64,000 bases of DNA, taken from the NCBI RefSeq assembly GCF_011397635.1, contig NC_064770.1, forward strand, positions 21,607,707 to 21,671,706, written 5' to 3'. The notes below the pieces were generated by a model. That model ran no database searches and was not told where the DNA came from. It saw only the letters and a program-made list of their open reading frames with translations. This DNA comes from Epinephelus fuscoguttatus (taxonomy: Eukaryota; Chordata; Actinopteri; Perciformes; Serranidae). Shown piece by piece: positions 60,261 through 64,000 of this stretch. The position numbers and the translations under genes were made by a program. Positions within the stretch are counted from its first letter, which is position 1. Each line of letters begins with the position of its first letter.

Positions 60261-63250
60261 TTACCTCTATTGGCTGTAGCAACAACCGGTGGGCCTGATG
60301 TTATTTCTCCAACTATATGACAGGACGCACTTGGTTCCCTGACTGCTCAAACTTAAATCCCTGTGGGCTTTTTTTTGTTTGTTTTGTAGCATCTTTGTGG
60401 GGTTTTTTGGCATTCACTTAAGGACAGTGTTTTGTTCTTCTGATTGTTTATGACCTGGCGGATGGTAAATGACTAGGAACGACTAATTGGGGCAGTAATG
60501 CTGAAAATGTATCGTGGCCGAAGCTGTATGTTTATAGAGTATTTTGCATTGGCTGCAAACTTGGTTCAGCTGATCAAAGACCGGAACAATCCGTTTTATA
60601 AAACTGCAAAAAAAGTTATTTCTGTGTCATTCCCAGTCAAAGTGACCTGATATATCAGATCGCAGGCTTCAGCAGGCAGTTAATTACGACCTCGCCATGA
60701 AAAGAACATGTTGCAAGAGTTATATGCTTGTCATAACCAAGGTCAGGCACATCCCTCAGACTTGCATTGGTTTCCATCCTCTGAGAAAAGCCTGCTGTCC
60801 GCAGGTTCTGTCCCACTTCCAGACTTGTTGAGGCAATAAGTCATTTTGACTGAATGGTTACAATTTGTGAACGTCACAGCTACCACAGCTTTCTTTTCCC
60901 GTCAAGATTATCACGCCGCTTTCTCGGAAGTAACAAAAACTGGAGAAGCTGAGTGTAAAAGAGACGTCACATCTGTCAGAGGGCTGGAAACAAAGTCTGT
61001 GCTGATGGGATGAACCTGCTCGAGCTTCAGTTCAGTCATGTACTGAGGTTTGATTACCTCTTTGCAGTCCAGCTGCCTCTGACTTACTTCTCCTCAATAT
61101 TCATTACCAATGTGACAGAGAACCTCCACAGACACAGATATTACACTCTTTTATGTGACACATATGGTTTTCTGACCTCAGTGGCGCACACAAGACGTGA
61201 ATTTAGGCCAAGCACATACAGTTACAGCTATTTATAATGTTGCAGGCTGGATGTGCCCCACATAAGATTAAAGTCAGATCATTTTTCTGATATATCTTCT
61301 CTAAATATGTTCAGGAAAGACTTTGTCCAGACTACGTACACTTCCTCCTGAGCAATAAATATGCCTGTGATTTTAACACTCTCTAAAATTATGTGTATAA
61401 ACTGTCTCTACGTGACCGACACTGAGATAAACCAGGGGTGATTCTGAGCTTAACAAAAGGACATATGCTACATTTCAACTGGTCATATCTTTATGTTTTA
61501 TCAGTTCATGTCAAGGTCTAGAGGAAGGAATATATCTGCTTGTGTATGTGTGTTTTATGTCCAAAATATTGAAACTGTGAGTTTATTTAGCGCAAAACAA
61601 AATCACTACTTTTTCTGCCCTCCTGACATATTGTTTATGTTTATATTCCCCCATCTAATGTGAAGGTCAAGCTGATCAGCCTGTTGTTAATAAGCCGGTT
61701 CAGGGGAAATCGCCAGAGAGACGTCATCAGCATCATCGACAGGAACTCTCTGGCCAGTGCTGGCTGTCAATTTCTTTCAAACAGTGCACCCAGTATGAAC
61801 TGAGCAGCCAACATCACGGTCAGTCACACGTCATCACAGAGGTTCAGTGTGACGTTGCCGAAATCCAGAGGATTATTTAGAAAAGAAGCTGGAACTAAAA
61901 TATTGGATTTCTTTCTTGTGACAAACCTCACTGCCCAAAAAAAAAAAAAAAAAAAAAAGTCATCAGCTTTTACAATTCAGGCGATGTCAGACTGACTTGA
62001 TGAGAATTCATTAAAATGTCTTGTTCAAACCAAAAAAGGGAGAGTCCCCATTTTCACTCCTAAGCCGGAGCTTTGTGGCAGTTTCATTGGCTAATGTGGA
62101 AAAAGTCCCGAGGCAGCGTCCACTTCCTATGTAGAACCAAATCAAATCGGCTCACTGCCTCCCTGCGGACGTGTCTGATCAATAGGTCCCGCGACTACGT
62201 CTCATGCTGGCAGAATGCAGCTCTGGATGGAAACTAACTAAAATTTGCTGACAGACGTGTCATACTGCAAACCCACATTCACCTCTGATACAATCATATC
62301 GATCTCATCCATTGCTTAACGGTGTTTTGTGCATATTTATGCTGGATTAGAGGAGCTGGAGGGGGGATCACACAATGCTGGCTGCATCCTGCTGTGTTAT
62401 GTAATCTGTGTGTGTGCATGTGGGTTTGTAGACAAATCACAAAATCTCTTAAAAAGTGGGCAAATTCGGATCGATAAACAGCTGATAAGGACAGGATGAT
62501 GTTTACTTTTGTACTTTTTTTTGGCTTTTAGAAATGTTAATTCTACAGTCCTGCTAATTCTACACATTAACACCATTCCTCAAGACTCTCCGGAGTGCAG
62601 AATACACTGATTTTCCACAGTTTACTAAAAGAGATTGGGAGAAGCGAATGAGGCGTTCTTTCCATTGCTGTCACTGAAAATGACTTCCAGCGGAGCCGAC
62701 TGATATAGCATGGGGTCTCTATGGGCTTTCGCAGAGCTGGAGTGAGTCAGTTTGGTGAATTATAGTAAATGATGGTGTGAGCTCTGACAGCTAGCAGCCT
62801 GGAATTTGGGCCGCAGCTCCAAATTAGAGGAGCACAGCTAAAACAGTCGAGCGGGCCTCCAGATGTCACACATTTTGGGTCAAAATGCAAATCCTTGGAA
62901 AATTCTTGCGCAGTAGATGGATGCAGATGCGGTGCTTAGTTCATGCAGAAGGCTGGCTGATAACTGTTGCTAAGTTAAAAGGTCACACAGTATCTGCTGA
63001 GACTGAAGCGTCGTTTACAATCAATGCATCAACTTCAATGATTTTTATTTTACTTTTTTATTGGAAAAGGACATAAAGTTTTTTAACAACTGCCATATCA
63101 ATATACAGTACTTGCATTATAATTTACAAAAGATAAAAAAAATCTGTACAGTCTCTGGTTTGTGCAGGAAGGTGGGAGGACCCTGGTAGAAAAATAAAGA
63201 CCTAAGACAGGAGAATTTTCAATGTGAGAACAGATAAAATGGTTTCATTT
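60261..63250. other. gene-free region
   Basis: Nothing recognised beyond a poly(A) run at 61937-61958. The sequence around 60.6-60.9 and 62.0-62.9 kb is repeat-poor and could include conserved regulatory DNA, which cannot be judged from one sequence. Confidence 0.4.
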
Positions 63251-63568
63251 AAAGGTCTGGTGTGTAGGATTACGTGGCATCTGGCGGTTAGGTTGCACAA
63301 CTGAAACTTCTCGGTGGTGGACACGAAAATGCGAATGGTCCTTTCTAGAGCTAGTGTTTGATTTGTCCAGTCTGGGCTCAAGTAGAAACAACATGGCAAA
63401 CTCTGTGGAAGAGGGCCCGCTCTGTATGTTGATATAAACGGCTCGTTCTGATGTAACAAATCACTATACTTATTTTTAGATTGTTGCATACTAATGAGAA
63501 CATAACTATGAATATTATGCACCATTTCTGCCATTAGATGCCCCTAAATCATACACGCTGGACCCTTA
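63251..63568. mobile_element. inverted-repeat element, second copy of the 5-kb family
   Basis: The left end AAAGGTCTGGTGTGTAGGAT and the right end, ending AATCATACACGCTGGACCCT, are inverted repeats and match the ends of 4992-5525. Interior phrases GTGGCATCT and CTGAAACTTCTC are also shared. 318 bp, non-coding. Confidence 0.75.
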
Positions 63569-64000
63569 ATGATTTCCTTACCAGAGAAGCAGTACAGTGT
63601 TCTGGCCTCCACTGATCCAAGCAAGAATGCGTCACAATAACTGCTCAAAAACATTAAAGCTCAATCTTGTGTAAGACTGAAGTCAAGTGTGCTACATTGT
63701 GACTGTATTATTAATCAGCGGACTTGATCTTTAGAAAGCATGGGTCCATTTAGAAACAACAAACTTCACCCACAATGGTAACATGTGTCCAAATTCTGCA
63801 CGTCTGCAGCACCTAGAACACTGATGTTAATATAAAGCAGACTAAAGTCAAAATCAACTAATTCAGTGTTTCAACAGCCAGCAGTCACTGTTAGATGAGG
63901 AACAGTTAGGGTTTTAAATCAACATCAACTAACAGATGAGTTACGGTTGTTGTCTCCTACATATATGTACACATTTGGCTTTGGGTTATTAAACAGTTAC
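63569..64000. other. gene-free right edge
   Basis: No exon or repeat recognised in the last 430 bases. Confidence 0.5.

Overview
The window is vertebrate, most likely percomorph teleost, nuclear DNA. It holds four spliced genes with GT-AG introns whose proteins I recognise, large non-coding stretches, long CA/TG microsatellites, and many short inverted-repeat elements of the kinds common in fish genomes. I see no bacterial, viral, CRISPR, rRNA or tRNA features. All four genes were assembled by hand from splice sites and reading-phase continuity. All four have human orthologues on chromosome 17q, which supports a conserved syntenic block.

Layout: (1) 1-3780, repeat-rich intergenic DNA. (2) 3911-7988 (+), ccdc137, six coding exons, 260 aa. 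(3) 11990-14343 (-), gprc5c, three coding exons, 389 aa, with a likely 5' UTR exon near 16.0 kb; it is tail-to-tail with ccdc137. (4) 21306-24411 (+), btbd17, three exons, 482 aa, divergent from gprc5c across about 5 kb filled largely by two copies of a palindromic element. Its proximal promoter shows an X-box-like motif, a CCAAT box and a TATA-like box. (5) 27506-38483 (+), map2k6, twelve coding exons, 338 aa, with a CpG-rich promoter carrying a ZNF143-type motif and a long 3' UTR to about 40.46 kb. (6) 40.5-64 kb, a gene-free tract with mobile-element relics and microsatellites. In mammals MAP2K6 faces the KCNJ16/KCNJ2/SOX9 desert, so this tract may be the start of the equivalent region; that is inference.

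The genes do not form a pathway. ccdc137 encodes a basic nuclear/nucleolar coiled-coil protein, gprc5c an orphan class-C-group-5 receptor, btbd17 a secreted BTB/BACK protein, and map2k6 the p38 MAP kinase kinase. They are neighbours by descent.

The most interesting non-genic material is mobile DNA: three hAT-like elements whose 8-bp target duplications are still readable (two perfect, one with a single mismatch), a TTAA-associated palindromic family present in at least three copies plus nested fragments, a 34-bp perfect direct repeat flanking another palindromic element, and a hammerhead-like fold in a map2k6 intron. I found nothing that qualifies as a new multi-gene system.
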